In this document: positions 55,400 through 64,000 of the stretch, one piece after another
Position numbering within the stretch: the stretch's first letter is position 1
Layout: each line of letters opens with the position of its first letter
Assembly (NCBI RefSeq): GCF_018736065.1
Contig: NZ_CP076128.1
Location: forward strand, 3,449,501-3,513,500
From: Flammeovirga kamogawensis
GTDB taxonomy: Bacteria; Bacteroidota; Bacteroidia; Cytophagales; Flammeovirgaceae
Direction: 5' to 3'
Length of the DNA: 64,000 bases
The notes under the pieces: model-generated
What the model saw: the letters and a program-made list of their open reading frames with translations, nothing else
Database searches by the model: none
What the model was told of the DNA's origin: nothing
Position numbers and translations under genes: made by a program

Positions 55400-58261
55400 T
55401 TACCTCATTTCTTCTTTTAGGAACTTGGCAGTGTAACTCTTCTTACTTTTGCTTATTTTTTCTGGTGTACCTTCTGTTACAATCATTCCTCCACCTCTAC
55501 CACCTTCAGGGCCGAGGTCTATAATATGATCAGAAACTTTAATTACATCTAGGTTATGCTCAATTACTAAAACGGTATTTCCTTTATCAACAAGTTTATG
55601 TAAAACATTCAATAGATGTTGAATATCTTCAAAATGAAGTCCAGTTGTTGGTTCATCAAGAATATAAAATGTTTTTCCTGTATCTTTTTTAGATAATTCT
55701 GTTGCTAATTTTACACGTTGTGCTTCACCGCCAGATAAAGTAGTTGCATGCTGTCCTAGGGTGATATATCCTAAACCAACTTCACTTAAAGCAGTAAGCT
55801 TTCTTAGAATTTTAGGATAAGGCTCAAAAAACTCTACACCTTGATCAACGGTCATATTCAAGATATCAGAAATAGACTTTCCTTTATAACGAATTTCTAA
55901 AGTTTCTCTGTTATATCGCTTTCCTTTACATTCTTCACAGTCTACATAAACATCTGGTAAGAAATCCATTTCAATAAGTTTTTTACCACCTCCCTGACAA
56001 GTTTCGCACCTTCCTCCTTTTACATTGAAAGAGAACCTACCAGGTTTATACCCTCTAATTTTAGATTCGGGTAGATTGGTAAATAATGTTCTGATTTCTG
56101 AGAACATATCCGTATATGTGGCAGGGTTTGAACGTGGAGTTCTACCAATTGGAGACTGATCTACCTCAATTACTTTATCTACAAATTCTAAGCCCTCAAT
56201 ACTTTTGTATTCTTTCGGGTTTTTCTTAGATCGATATATCTTTTGATTTAATATTGGATATAAAGTATCATGAATTAAAGTCGATTTTCCTGAACCTGAA
56301 ACACCAGTAATACAAATCATTTTACCTAAAGGGAAATCTACAGAAACGTTTCTAAGGTTATTCCCATTAGCACCTTTTAAAGTGATGGTATGCCCATTAC
56401 CTTCACGTCTCTTTTTAGGTATTTCAATTTTTACGATATCACTTAAAAAATCAGCAGTAGTACTACGTTGTTTTAGGAAATCAGACGGTGTTCCTGCCGC
56501 AACTACATTACCACCATAGAGCCCCGCTTTAGGACCGATATCAAGAATATAATCCGAAGCAAGCATCATGTCTTTATCGTGCTCTACTACAATAACTGAA
56601 TTCCCAAGATCTCTTAAATCTTGTAAGGATTTAATCAGCTTTATATTATCTCTTTGATGTAAACCAATACTAGGTTCATCTAAAATATAAAGAACACCTA
56701 CAAGTTGAGTACCTATTTGTGTTGCCAAACGAATACGTTGAGCTTCTCCGCCAGAAAGTGTTTTTAATGAACGGTTAAGTGTGAGGTACTCTAAACCTAC
56801 ATTAATTAAAAAACTAGTTCTTTTCTTAAGTTCTTTAATAATCTCTGTACCAATTGTTCTTTGGCGTTCAGTAAGTTTATCATCAATAGTATCCATATAG
56901 TCACCGAAAGTTTGAATATCCATTTCGGCAAGCTGAGCAATATTTTTACCGGCAATTTTAAAATGAAGTGATTCTTTCTTTAGACGTGCCCCATCACAAG
57001 TAGGACATTTTTTTATAATCGTATATTCCTCAGCCCAATTTTTCACCTTTTCTGAGCTACTTTTTGCATGTCTTTTGAGGAATGGGATAACACCTTCAAA
57101 TTGTGTTATCCATGGTGTATTGTATTTAGAGTCTTTCGCGTTTAATACCTCAATTTCTTCATCAGAACCATATAAAACTACTTCTATAGCTTCTTGACTT
57201 AATTCAGAAATTGGTGTTGATAGTGTAAAACCTCTTTGTTTAAGGTGTTGTTCTATCATTTTAAAGATATAAATATCTCTATACTCACCTAATGGAATAA
57301 TACCACCGGCAAAAATGCTTTTAGAAGGGTCTGGTATAACTGCTTTTTGAGTAATTTCCTCAATTTCTCCTAAGCCATTACATGTTTTACAGGCACCGTA
57401 AGGAGAGTTGAATGAGAAAATATTTGGAGCAGGTTCATCATAAGAGATACCAGATTTGGGATCCATTAAAAACTTAGAAAAGAATTTGACTTGTTCTTTT
57501 TTAGGGGCATCAGGAAATACAGTAAGAATAATTCCTTTACCCTCTTTCATTGCTGTTTTAATAGATTGATTAATTCTGAAGACATCTTTATCTTCCACCT
57601 TAACTCTATCAATAACAACTTCTATATCGTGTGTTTTGTATCGATCAACTTGCATCTTTGGAACAAGGTCTGTGATTTCTCCATCGATACGTACTTTACT
57701 GTAACCTTGCTTTCTAAGTTGAACGAATAATTCTCTATAATGTCCTTTTCGACCTTTGATAACAGGAGCTAGAATAATCATTTTCTGACCATCATAGTGT
57801 TCCATTATCCATTCAATAATTTGATCTTCAGTCTGCTTGATCATTTTTTCTCCTGTTATGTAAGAAAAAGCATCAGCAGTACGAGCATATAGCAAACGTA
57901 AGAAATCATAAATCTCTGTAGTTGTACCTACTGTAGACCTTGGGTTTCTTGATGTAGTTTTTTGTTCAATAGAAATAACAGGACTTAAGCCTTCTATTTT
58001 ATCTACATCAGGACGTTCCATATTGCCAATAAAAGAACGTGCATAGGCAGAAAAACTTTCCATGTATCTTCTTTGGCCTTCTGCATAAATGGTATCGAAT
58101 GCTAAAGACGATTTACCACTTCCAGAAACACCAGTAATTACTACTAGACTATTTCTTGGGAATTTTAAATCAAAGTTTTTAAGATTATTTTCTCTTGCTC
58201 CGTAAATAGCAATTTCTTCTTCTATATATGCTTCTGAATGTTGATCCAAAGTTGTATGCAC
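55400..58261 (-). CDS. uvrA: Excinuclease ABC subunit UvrA
   Basis: 953 residues. Two ABC ATPase halves: the first Walker A is GVSGSGKS (44-51) and the second is GVSGSGKST near residue 650, each with an LSGGEAQR signature and a Walker B with ILDEPS-GLH or ILDEPTTGLH. Zinc modules are visible as CKTCNGLG with CPTCDGARL, and CETCQGGG with CEECKGKRYN. It recognises helix-distorting lesions with UvrB. The start MHTTLDQHSE is followed by the expected IAIYGARENNLKN. No promoter was identified. Confidence 0.99.
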   Translation of the reverse strand: MHTTLDQHSEAYIEEEIAIYGARENNLKNFDLKFPRNSLVVITGVSGSGKSSLAFDTIYAEGQRRYMESFSAYARSFIGNMERPDVDKIEGLSPVISIEQKTTSRNPRSTVGTTTEIYDFLRLLYARTADAFSYITGEKMIKQTEDQIIEWIMEHYDGQKMIILAPVIKGRKGHYRELFVQLRKQGYSKVRIDGEITDLVPKMQVDRYKTHDIEVVIDRVKVEDKDVFRINQSIKTAMKEGKGIILTVFPDAPKKEQVKFFSKFLMDPKSGISYDEPAPNIFSFNSPYGACKTCNGLGEIEEITQKAVIPDPSKSIFAGGIIPLGEYRDIYIFKMIEQHLKQRGFTLSTPISELSQEAIEVVLYGSDEEIEVLNAKDSKYNTPWITQFEGVIPFLKRHAKSSSEKVKNWAEEYTIIKKCPTCDGARLKKESLHFKIAGKNIAQLAEMDIQTFGDYMDTIDDKLTERQRTIGTEIIKELKKRTSFLINVGLEYLTLNRSLKTLSGGEAQRIRLATQIGTQLVGVLYILDEPSIGLHQRDNIKLIKSLQDLRDLGNSVIVVEHDKDMMLASDYILDIGPKAGLYGGNVVAAGTPSDFLKQRSTTADFLSDIVKIEIPKKRREGNGHTITLKGANGNNLRNVSVDFPLGKMICITGVSGSGKSTLIHDTLYPILNQKIYRSKKNPKEYKSIEGLEFVDKVIEVDQSPIGRTPRSNPATYTDMFSEIRTLFTNLPESKIRGYKPGRFSFNVKGGRCETCQGGGKKLIEMDFLPDVYVDCEECKGKRYNRETLEIRYKGKSISDILNMTVDQGVEFFEPYPKILRKLTALSEVGLGYITLGQHATTLSGGEAQRVKLATELSKKDTGKTFYILDEPTTGLHFEDIQHLLNVLHKLVDKGNTVLVIEHNLDVIKVSDHIIDLGPEGGRGGGMIVTEGTPEKISKSKKSYTAKFLKEEMR

Positions 58262-58613
58262 TGATGTGTGTTGAATGAATAACGACTAATGAAAATTAAG
58301 GTTAAATAAACCACCTTAATATCTATTTCCAAACTAAAGAAATAAATGATTTCGAACTTCTTGTAGAAGTAAAATTAAGTAGAAAAATAACTTAATATAT
58401 TTAAAGATACTATACACCTTTCAAACCATGAACTAGATTTAATGTTTTAAATCATTTATTCTCGGATTTTTACATAAGAAATCTTATAATTTTGATACTA
58501 GTTATTAATAATCGGTTACCAATACCTACATTTGTGAAACTTAACACAGTGACGGTTTTACACATACGACCGCATACTAAATATTAGTATTCACATATCA
58601 TAAATTTTAACTC
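58262..58613. other. Divergent intergenic region between uvrA and pruA
   Basis: 352 bp. The only signal I see is a TAnnTTTG box (TACATTTG, 58527-58534) pointing toward pruA, about 80 bp before its ATG. No small gene or RNA structure is evident. Confidence 0.5.
58527..58534 (+). promoter_or_regulatory. Candidate -7 box for pruA
   Basis: TACATTTG fits TAnnTTTG. A TTTG occurs at 58491-58494, too far for a standard -33 element. Confidence 0.4.
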
Positions 58614-60248
58614 ATGGCAAAAGGATTTTTCAGCGTACCTACCGCTGTCAACGAGCCCATTAAAAGTTATGCACCAGGAACTCCTGAACGTGCAGAATTA
58701 GCGGCTAAAGTGGCAGAAATGTCTTCTCAGAAAATTGATATCCCAATGTATATCGGTGCTGAAGAAGTAAGAACAAATAATTTAGGTACATGTGTTTCTC
58801 CGCATAATCACCAAAATGTTGTTGGTGAATATCACCAAGGGGATAAAGATCATGTGACGCAAGCAATAAATGCTGCTCTAGGTGCAAGAGAAGCATGGGC
58901 AGATTTAGCTTGGGAACACCGTGCGTCAATTTTCTTAAAGGCTGCAGATTTATTAGCAGGTCCTTACAGAGCAAAAATTAATGCAGCTACTTTAATCGGT
59001 CAGTCTAAAACAGCACATCAAGCAGAAATTGATTCAGCTTGTGAATTGATCGACTTTTTAAGATTTAATGTTCAGTTCATGACTGAGATCTATCAAGATC
59101 AACCTCAGTCTGGACCAGGAATGTGGAATAGATTAGAATACCGTCCTTTAGAAGGATTTATATTTGCGTTAACACCATTCAACTTTACAGCTATTGCAGG
59201 TAACTTACCAACTGCTCCGGCTATGATGGGTAATACAATCGTTTGGAAACCTTCTCACGATCAAATTTACTCAGCAAATGTATTGATGGAAGTGTTTAAA
59301 GAAGCAGGTGTTCCTGATGGTGTAATCAACTTAGTTTATGTTGATGGACCAGATGCTGGAGATATAATTTTTAATCATAAAGAATTTGCAGGCCTTCACT
59401 TTACAGGTTCTACTGGAGTATTCCAACACCTTTGGTCTACAATCGGTAATAATATTGCTAACTATAATTCTTACCCTAGAATTGTAGGAGAGACTGGTGG
59501 TAAAGATTTTATTTTAGCACACAAATCTGCTAAGGCAAAAGAACTAGCAACAGGAATTGTTCGTGGAGCATTTGAATTCCAAGGACAAAAATGTTCTGCA
59601 GCTTCTAGAGTTTACGTGCCAAGTAACCTTTGGGAAGAAGTAAAAGGATATGTTCAAGCTGATGTTGAAGATATCATTAAGAATCATATGGGATCGCCAG
59701 ATGATTTTAAAAACTTCTTTACTGCAGTTATCAACGAGAAATCATTTGATAAATGTGCAGGATACATTGATAGAGCAAATGCTTCTGATATGTGTGAAAT
59801 TGTTGCTGGTGGTGGATACGATAAATCTACAGGTTACTTTGTTGAGCCTACAGTTATCGTTACTCAAGATCCTAACTACGAATCTATGGTAGAAGAGATC
59901 TTTGGACCAATTGTAACAATTTATGTTTATGATGCAGAGTACTTTGACGAAGCGATGTATTTAGTAGATAATACTTCTACGTACGCTTTAACAGGTGCTA
60001 TCTTCTCTCAAGATCGTTATGCAATCGAATTAGCGACAAAGAGATTAGAAAATGCTGCTGGTAACTTCTATATCAATGATAAGCCAACAGGTGCAGTTGT
60101 AGGACAACAACCATTTGGTGGATCTAGAGCTTCTGGAACAAACGATAAAGCGGGTTCTGCATTGAACTTGTTACGTTGGGTTGCTCCAAGAACGTTGAAA
60201 GAAACATTTGTTTCGCCAACAGATTATAAGTACCCATTTATGGGTTAA
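58614..60248 (+). CDS. pruA: L-glutamate gamma-semialdehyde (1-pyrroline-5-carboxylate) dehydrogenase
   Basis: 544 residues, the length of the stand-alone enzyme. It oxidises glutamate semialdehyde to glutamate with NAD, the second step of proline breakdown. The general-base Glu293 is in IVGETGGKDF and the nucleophile Cys327 in FQGQKCSAASRVYVP; LTPFNFTAIAGNLPTAP and FGPIVTIYVYD are further aldehyde-dehydrogenase landmarks. The proline dehydrogenase partner is not in the window. The gene converges on pxpABC, whose product is also glutamate. Confidence 0.97.
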   Translation: MAKGFFSVPTAVNEPIKSYAPGTPERAELAAKVAEMSSQKIDIPMYIGAEEVRTNNLGTCVSPHNHQNVVGEYHQGDKDHVTQAINAALGAREAWADLAWEHRASIFLKAADLLAGPYRAKINAATLIGQSKTAHQAEIDSACELIDFLRFNVQFMTEIYQDQPQSGPGMWNRLEYRPLEGFIFALTPFNFTAIAGNLPTAPAMMGNTIVWKPSHDQIYSANVLMEVFKEAGVPDGVINLVYVDGPDAGDIIFNHKEFAGLHFTGSTGVFQHLWSTIGNNIANYNSYPRIVGETGGKDFILAHKSAKAKELATGIVRGAFEFQGQKCSAASRVYVPSNLWEEVKGYVQADVEDIIKNHMGSPDDFKNFFTAVINEKSFDKCAGYIDRANASDMCEIVAGGGYDKSTGYFVEPTVIVTQDPNYESMVEEIFGPIVTIYVYDAEYFDEAMYLVDNTSTYALTGAIFSQDRYAIELATKRLENAAGNFYINDKPTGAVVGQQPFGGSRASGTNDKAGSALNLLRWVAPRTLKETFVSPTDYKYPFMG

Positions 60249-60325
60249 TAATGATAATCTTAGAATTGAAATTAGTGAAATATTAATTTTTAGTTCTTGA
60301 AAATCATTATAAATAGATCTTTTTT

Positions 60326-60363
60326 AAGGAGTATAATTCTACGGAATTGTACTCCTTATTTTT
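60326..60363. terminator. Bidirectional terminator between pruA and pxpC
   Basis: AAGGAGTA-AATTC pairs with GAATT-TACTCCTT (14-bp stem, one mismatch, TACG-type loop), T-rich on the plus strand. It overlaps the last codons and stop of pxpC on the minus strand. Confidence 0.85.
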
Positions 60364-61225
60364 TAGTCAAAAATTGAAATGTTATACGGTAGTTTGGCTG
60401 TAATTGAGCCAATTGATCACAAGCTCTTGCGGTCAGGTTCAATACTCTCAAATACCCTCCTGATGTTGGTGAGTCTGCCATCATAATTATTGGAATACCA
60501 GCACTAGTTATTTGTATTGTTCCTTTTAACATTCCAGAAGAAATTATTTCTTTTTTTTCGCCTAAAGGAATTGGTTTCCCTTCTATACGGTAGCCAATTC
60601 GGCTAATATCTTTTCCTATTGTGTAAGTTGAAGAGAGAAGTTTTTGTTGAGATTCAACCGGAAGATCATTCCATTCTGGTCCACGCATTACTTCTAACGT
60701 CATAAAATTGGTAAAAACTTGTTGTTTTACTACACTGAAACTATTTGGGAGAATTTTAAGATTAGAGAGCGAAATAATATCTCCTTTTTCTAATTTACGT
60801 CCTTTATAACCTCCAAACTGAGAAGGTAGATATGTAGATTTACTATTGTAGATTTTCGGTATATCAATTGAGCCACTGATAGCCAAATAACCATACATTC
60901 CTTGCTTTGCGAAACCTATACTTAATATATCATCTGTAGTAAGTGTGATTATTTTTCCTTGAGAGACTATATGATTATTAAGTTTTAATTCCATGTGGGC
61001 ACCAAAGAAAGCGATAGAAAACTCAGTATGTGCTTTTATTGTACAACCAATCATACAGCATTCTAAAACAGCAGAATTAATAGGGTTACCTAATAGAGAA
61101 TTAGCAATCTGTGCAGATGATTCATCCATAAATCCTGAAACTGGAATTCCTTGATCTTGCACTCCATACCTTCCGCTATCTTGAATAGTTGTAAGAAATC
61201 CACCTTTTATAATTTCAAAACTCAT
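60356..61225 (-). CDS. pxpC: 5-oxoprolinase subunit PxpC (biotin-dependent carboxyltransferase-like)
   Basis: 289 residues. The opening GFLTTIQDSGRYGVQDQGIPVSG and the later VMRGPEWNDLP, RIGYRIEGKPIP and MADSPTSGGYLRVLN are family signatures. With PxpA and PxpB it hydrolyses 5-oxoproline to glutamate using ATP. Its ATG overlaps the pxpB stop by 4 bp, so the two are coupled. Confidence 0.95.
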   Translation of the reverse strand: MSFEIIKGGFLTTIQDSGRYGVQDQGIPVSGFMDESSAQIANSLLGNPINSAVLECCMIGCTIKAHTEFSIAFFGAHMELKLNNHIVSQGKIITLTTDDILSIGFAKQGMYGYLAISGSIDIPKIYNSKSTYLPSQFGGYKGRKLEKGDIISLSNLKILPNSFSVVKQQVFTNFMTLEVMRGPEWNDLPVESQQKLLSSTYTIGKDISRIGYRIEGKPIPLGEKKEIISSGMLKGTIQITSAGIPIIMMADSPTSGGYLRVLNLTARACDQLAQLQPNYRITFQFLTKK

Positions 61226-61881
61226 ACAATCATTTGGTTATAGGTTTCAAGATCAATAGGAGTGAATTTAATTTGATCTCCCATTTGAACTAAGGGCTTC
61301 TCATTTACTTTAAATATGGATAATGGAGTTTGTCCTATAATTTGCCAACCACCTGGAGTTGCTGATGGGTAAATACCCGTTTGTTGATCAGCTAACCCAA
61401 CTGCTCCCGCTTTAATTTGTAGTCTTGGTGTCTGTTTTCTTGGTGTAAATAATTGAGGGGCTAACCCTCCTAAGTACATAAAACCAGGAGAGAACCCTAA
61501 CATGTACACTGTATATAAAGTTTGAGAGTGTAATTCAATTATATCTTCTTGCGTCATTCCTTTTAATGTCGCAACTTCTTCAATATCTAATCCTAATGAG
61601 GGAGCATAGCAAACTGGTATTTCAATTACTTTTTGATCTATTGTTTCACTTGTATCCAAAAGAAGGTTTTCAATTTTATCTTTTAAAACATTAAAATTAA
61701 TGATTGATAAGTCAAAAATAATAGTGATTGAGTTGTAGGCAGGGATTATAGAAAGTACTCCTTTAACCTCTGAATGTACGATTGCTTTGTAATATTGTTT
61801 TACTTTCTGATGAGTTGAAAGAGTGATGATATCTTCAAATTGAATAATAAGACCTCTTTCACTATAAGGATTTATTTTCAT
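61222..61881 (-). CDS. pxpB: 5-oxoprolinase subunit PxpB
   Basis: 219 residues of the KipI/PxpB family. MLGFSPGFMYLGGLAPQLFTPRKQTPRLQIKAGAV-like signatures (GFSPGF, PR-x-PR, GAVG) and the GGWQIIGQTPLSIF motif are present. It forms the complex with PxpC; the Bacillus relative KipI inhibits a sporulation kinase, which has no bearing here. It overlaps its neighbours by 4 bp and 1 bp. Confidence 0.95.
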   Translation of the reverse strand: MKINPYSERGLIIQFEDIITLSTHQKVKQYYKAIVHSEVKGVLSIIPAYNSITIIFDLSIINFNVLKDKIENLLLDTSETIDQKVIEIPVCYAPSLGLDIEEVATLKGMTQEDIIELHSQTLYTVYMLGFSPGFMYLGGLAPQLFTPRKQTPRLQIKAGAVGLADQQTGIYPSATPGGWQIIGQTPLSIFKVNEKPLVQMGDQIKFTPIDLETYNQMIV

Positions 61882-62621
61882 TAGAATGATGTGATTTCTA
61901 TGGAATGTTCGTTCAGTTTTTTCGATACAAATTGAAGTAAAGTTAGAGCTTCAGGTGTATCTCCATGAAAACAAATACTATCCGTTATTATTGATACAGG
62001 CACCCCTTCTTCACTATCAATTTCTTGATGTTGAATCATTTTAACTACTTGATTCCAAACGTCTTCATTTTTATGAAGAACTGCATTTGGTTTATTACGT
62101 GATACAAGTAACCCTTCTTTTGTATATCTTCTATCTGCAAAACCTTCTTTAATAAATGGAATATTTTCTTTACTACAAAGCTGTTCTAGTTCTGAATTTG
62201 GCATACCCATAATAGCTAGGTTTTTATTTATTTCTTTAACAGATGTAATGATAGAAGTTGCAGTTTTTTTATCATTCATAGCTTTATTATATAATGCTCC
62301 ATGAGGTTTTATATAATGTATTGTAGCGTTATTTGCTATCCCAATAGTAAGTAACTGGTTTATTTGAGCTGTTAAAGAAGTAATGAGGTGAGTTGATGAA
62401 ATTTCCATCATTTTTCTACCAAAATTTCCTTTATCAGGGTAAGATGGGTGTGCACCAATAGTAACATTATATTTTTTAGCGAGCGATATAGTACTCGCCA
62501 TGCTACTTTCATCACCTGCATGCCCGCCACAAGCAATATTGCAAGAGGACACTAGCTTTAGCAGTCGTTCATCGTAAGGAAAACCTTCTCCTAAGTCTGC
62601 ATTAAGGTCTATACTTTTCAA
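61881..62621 (-). CDS. pxpA: 5-oxoprolinase subunit PxpA (LamB/YcsF family)
   Basis: 246 residues. IDLNADLGEGFPYDERLL, SCNIACGGHAGDESSM, IGAHPSYPDKGNFGRK, KPHGALYNKA and FHGDTPEALTLL are the LamB/YcsF landmarks. First gene of the minus-strand pxpABC operon. The 278 bp upstream (62622-62899) contain no recognisable promoter. Confidence 0.96.
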   Translation of the reverse strand: MKSIDLNADLGEGFPYDERLLKLVSSCNIACGGHAGDESSMASTISLAKKYNVTIGAHPSYPDKGNFGRKMMEISSTHLITSLTAQINQLLTIGIANNATIHYIKPHGALYNKAMNDKKTATSIITSVKEINKNLAIMGMPNSELEQLCSKENIPFIKEGFADRRYTKEGLLVSRNKPNAVLHKNEDVWNQVVKMIQHQEIDSEEGVPVSIITDSICFHGDTPEALTLLQFVSKKLNEHSIEITSF

Positions 62622-62899
62622 AGTTTATTATGTTTTTATCCTAAAAATCACATCGTAAATATATGGTAATCAACAGATAAAATTTGAAATATTAAGCTTA
62701 AAAATAACTTTATCATTGATTATAGTACTTGATTTTTCCTTTTAAATGAATGATTATTTTTCTAATAAATTGAATAATTAATGTTTTATATATTTGTTAG
62801 CTGTAATTCTATTACATCTGTAGCTAAATAGTGCAAATCAAAAAATAGACTTAATACGTGTAAATAACCTGTACCTAATTACATATAATATTATCTACT

Positions 62900-63352
62900 A
62901 TGAAAAACCTAATGATTAACTATTTATCTATTTTTATACTTCCTTTTTTATTAACATCTTGTTTTGAAAATACTGATGATGTGTCAATTAATACTAGTCA
63001 GTATGTTGAGGGGCAGTATATCATATCAGGTTTTGGGTTAGAAGGAGCATCAGAAGTAGCTTCTCTTTCAGCAGATGAGTTAGGGAGTAGTTATATATCA
63101 ATAACAAGTAGTAGCGATACCTTAGTAACTGTTAGATTAGTATTATCTACTGAAATAGTGGATTTCACATGGAATTTACAAGGGCAACATGTAAAAGATA
63201 CGGGTGCATCATCAGAATATCCATATACAATAACACCAGGTACATCAAGTTTAAATAATCTGCATATTTATATTACAGAGGATAAAAAGCTAAAAGCTGT
63301 TTTTGATCCTGTTTTACAGCCAAATATAAAAGTTATATATGCTTCGTTATAA
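62900..63352 (+). CDS. Small lipoprotein of unknown function
   Basis: 150 residues. The signal peptide ends in a lipobox (LLTSC, Cys21). The mature part is beta-rich and acidic (YVEGQYIISGFGLEG, SDTLVTVRLVLSTEIVDFTWNLQ), consistent with a single beta-sandwich, and has no Cys other than the lipidated one. I recognise no family. It is flanked by a terminator downstream and is probably monocistronic. Confidence 0.7.
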   Translation: MKNLMINYLSIFILPFLLTSCFENTDDVSINTSQYVEGQYIISGFGLEGASEVASLSADELGSSYISITSSSDTLVTVRLVLSTEIVDFTWNLQGQHVKDTGASSEYPYTITPGTSSLNNLHIYITEDKKLKAVFDPVLQPNIKVIYASL

Positions 63353-63355
63353 AAA

Positions 63356-63391
63356 AAGGGATGGATGACTATATAATGTCATCCATCCCTT
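63356..63391. terminator. Bidirectional terminator between the lipoprotein and Bax-inhibitor genes
   Basis: AAGGGATGGATGAC pairs perfectly with GTCATCCATCCCTT (14 bp, 8-base loop), with A and T runs on either side. Confidence 0.9.
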
Positions 63392-63412
63392 AAATTTTTT
63401 CATCTTTTCTAA

Positions 63413-64000
63413 TTAGTCTCTACGTCCTCCGCCAAAGAAACGAAGTAGGTATAAGAAAAGATTTATAAAGTCTAAGTATAAGCTTAAAGCACCTAGAATA
63501 GCCATTTTTCTAGTAGATTCGCCATCTAAAGATTGGTATCCAAGTTCTTTAATTTTTTGAGTATCATAAGCAATTAACCCTACAAAGATTAATACTCCTA
63601 TTGCAGATGATGCCCAGTATATCATAGAGCTTCCAATAAAAATATTAACTACAGAAGTTAAAATTAAGCCAAATAAGGCCATAATTAGTAAACTTCCCAT
63701 TGCAGAAAGGTCTTTTTTAGTAGTCATGCCATAAATACTCATTCCTATAAAAGTACCTGCAGTTACAAAGAACGTACTAACAATTGCATTAATATCATAT
63801 ACATAAAATATACTAGATAATGTTGCTCCTGTTAAAGCAGAGTATAATAAGAAAAGTAGAGTAGCTGTAGTACTCGATAATTTATTTATAGCACCGCTAA
63901 TGGCAAATACAAGCCCTAATTGAGCAATAATTAATACCCATCTTGCACTTGCTACCATTTGAACAAGTTCGTAAGTATTTGCTATAAACATAGATGTTAG
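63413..64000 (-). CDS. Bax inhibitor-1/YccA family membrane protein, partial at its 5-prime end
   Basis: The frame is open to the right edge of the window. 195 codons are visible, with hydrophobic helices (VLIIAQLGLVFAISGAINKL, ATLLFLLYSALTGATLSSIFYVY, GTFIGMSIYGMTTKKDLSAMGSLL) and the C-terminal KIKELGYQSLDGES, YLDFINLFLYLLRFFGGGRRD, matching the UPF0005 family of six- or seven-helix proteins. Homologues are about 230-240 residues long, so roughly 40-50 N-terminal residues lie outside. The ATG at 63991 is internal. Relatives act as calcium- or pH-related membrane leaks; the bacterial role is unclear. Confidence 0.92.
   Translation of the reverse strand, partial: LTSMFIANTYELVQMVASARWVLIIAQLGLVFAISGAINKLSSTTATLLFLLYSALTGATLSSIFYVYDINAIVSTFFVTAGTFIGMSIYGMTTKKDLSAMGSLLIMALFGLILTSVVNIFIGSSMIYWASSAIGVLIFVGLIAYDTQKIKELGYQSLDGESTRKMAILGALSLYLDFINLFLYLLRFFGGGRRD

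Overview
The window looks like chromosome from a low-GC (about one third G+C) member of the Bacteroidota, most likely the Cytophagales. A marine Flammeovirga-like genus is my best guess, but this is inference. Supporting signs are Bacteroidota-type promoters (TAnnTTTG -7 boxes with TTG/TTTG about 19-24 bases upstream), weak or absent Shine-Dalgarno sites, an isolated atpD-atpC pair, a BatA-type von Willebrand protein, Bacteroidota-style lipoproteins and a recF-DUF721 pair.

Layout. 1-12.4 kb holds housekeeping and envelope genes: the end of an outer-membrane barrel gene, two tandem SGNH-type lipoproteins (the second has lost its catalytic residues), a ClC-CBS chloride transporter, a protein built from 132-bp tandem repeats, a TesA-like esterase, small membrane and metal-binding proteins, an ATP-grasp enzyme, recF and a DUF721 gene. 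12.4-35.4 kb is one long surface-polysaccharide (O-antigen/capsule) locus on the + strand. It encodes GDP-mannose pyrophosphorylase, two near-identical UDP-HexNAc dehydrogenases, a TviC/WbpP-like epimerase, a Wzz-like protein, dTDP-rhamnose synthesis (rfbA, C, D, B), WbpE-, WbpD-, WbpB- and WbpI-like enzymes for a diacetamido uronic acid, a flippase, three glycosyltransferases, an asparagine-synthase-like amidotransferase, two Wzy/ligase-type membrane proteins and a terminal polyprenyl-phosphate sugar transferase.

35.4-40.3 kb is an accessory island. It contains an IS30-like remnant and two direct copies of a roughly 650-bp segment carrying a small unknown gene (one copy broken). Exactly between the copies lies an IS3-family element whose right terminal repeat has been split by an IS256-family element. 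Removing the IS256 and one 8-bp target duplication restores a 25-bp terminal repeat for the IS3. A hairpin-bearing intergenic repeat occurs in both segment copies and again, inverted, inside the polysaccharide locus.

40.4-64 kb returns to core genes: atpD-atpC (with an intrinsic terminator between them), mreB, mreC and mreD, mnmA, tRNA-Leu(TAG), a dCache-HAMP-GAF sensor without an output domain, a BatA/VWA protein, an OmpH/Skp-like lipoprotein, uvrA, pruA convergent with pxpABC (two routes that both end in glutamate), and a partial Bax-inhibitor-1 family gene running off the right edge.

The least ordinary signals are the nested IS3/IS256 at a duplication junction, a perfect 20-bp hairpin inside the asparagine-synthase-like gene, the terminator 12 bp before rfbA, the terminator between atpD and atpC, the catalytically dead SGNH paralogue, and the exact 132-bp repeat array. 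I did not find convincing evidence for a wholly new defence or mobile system.
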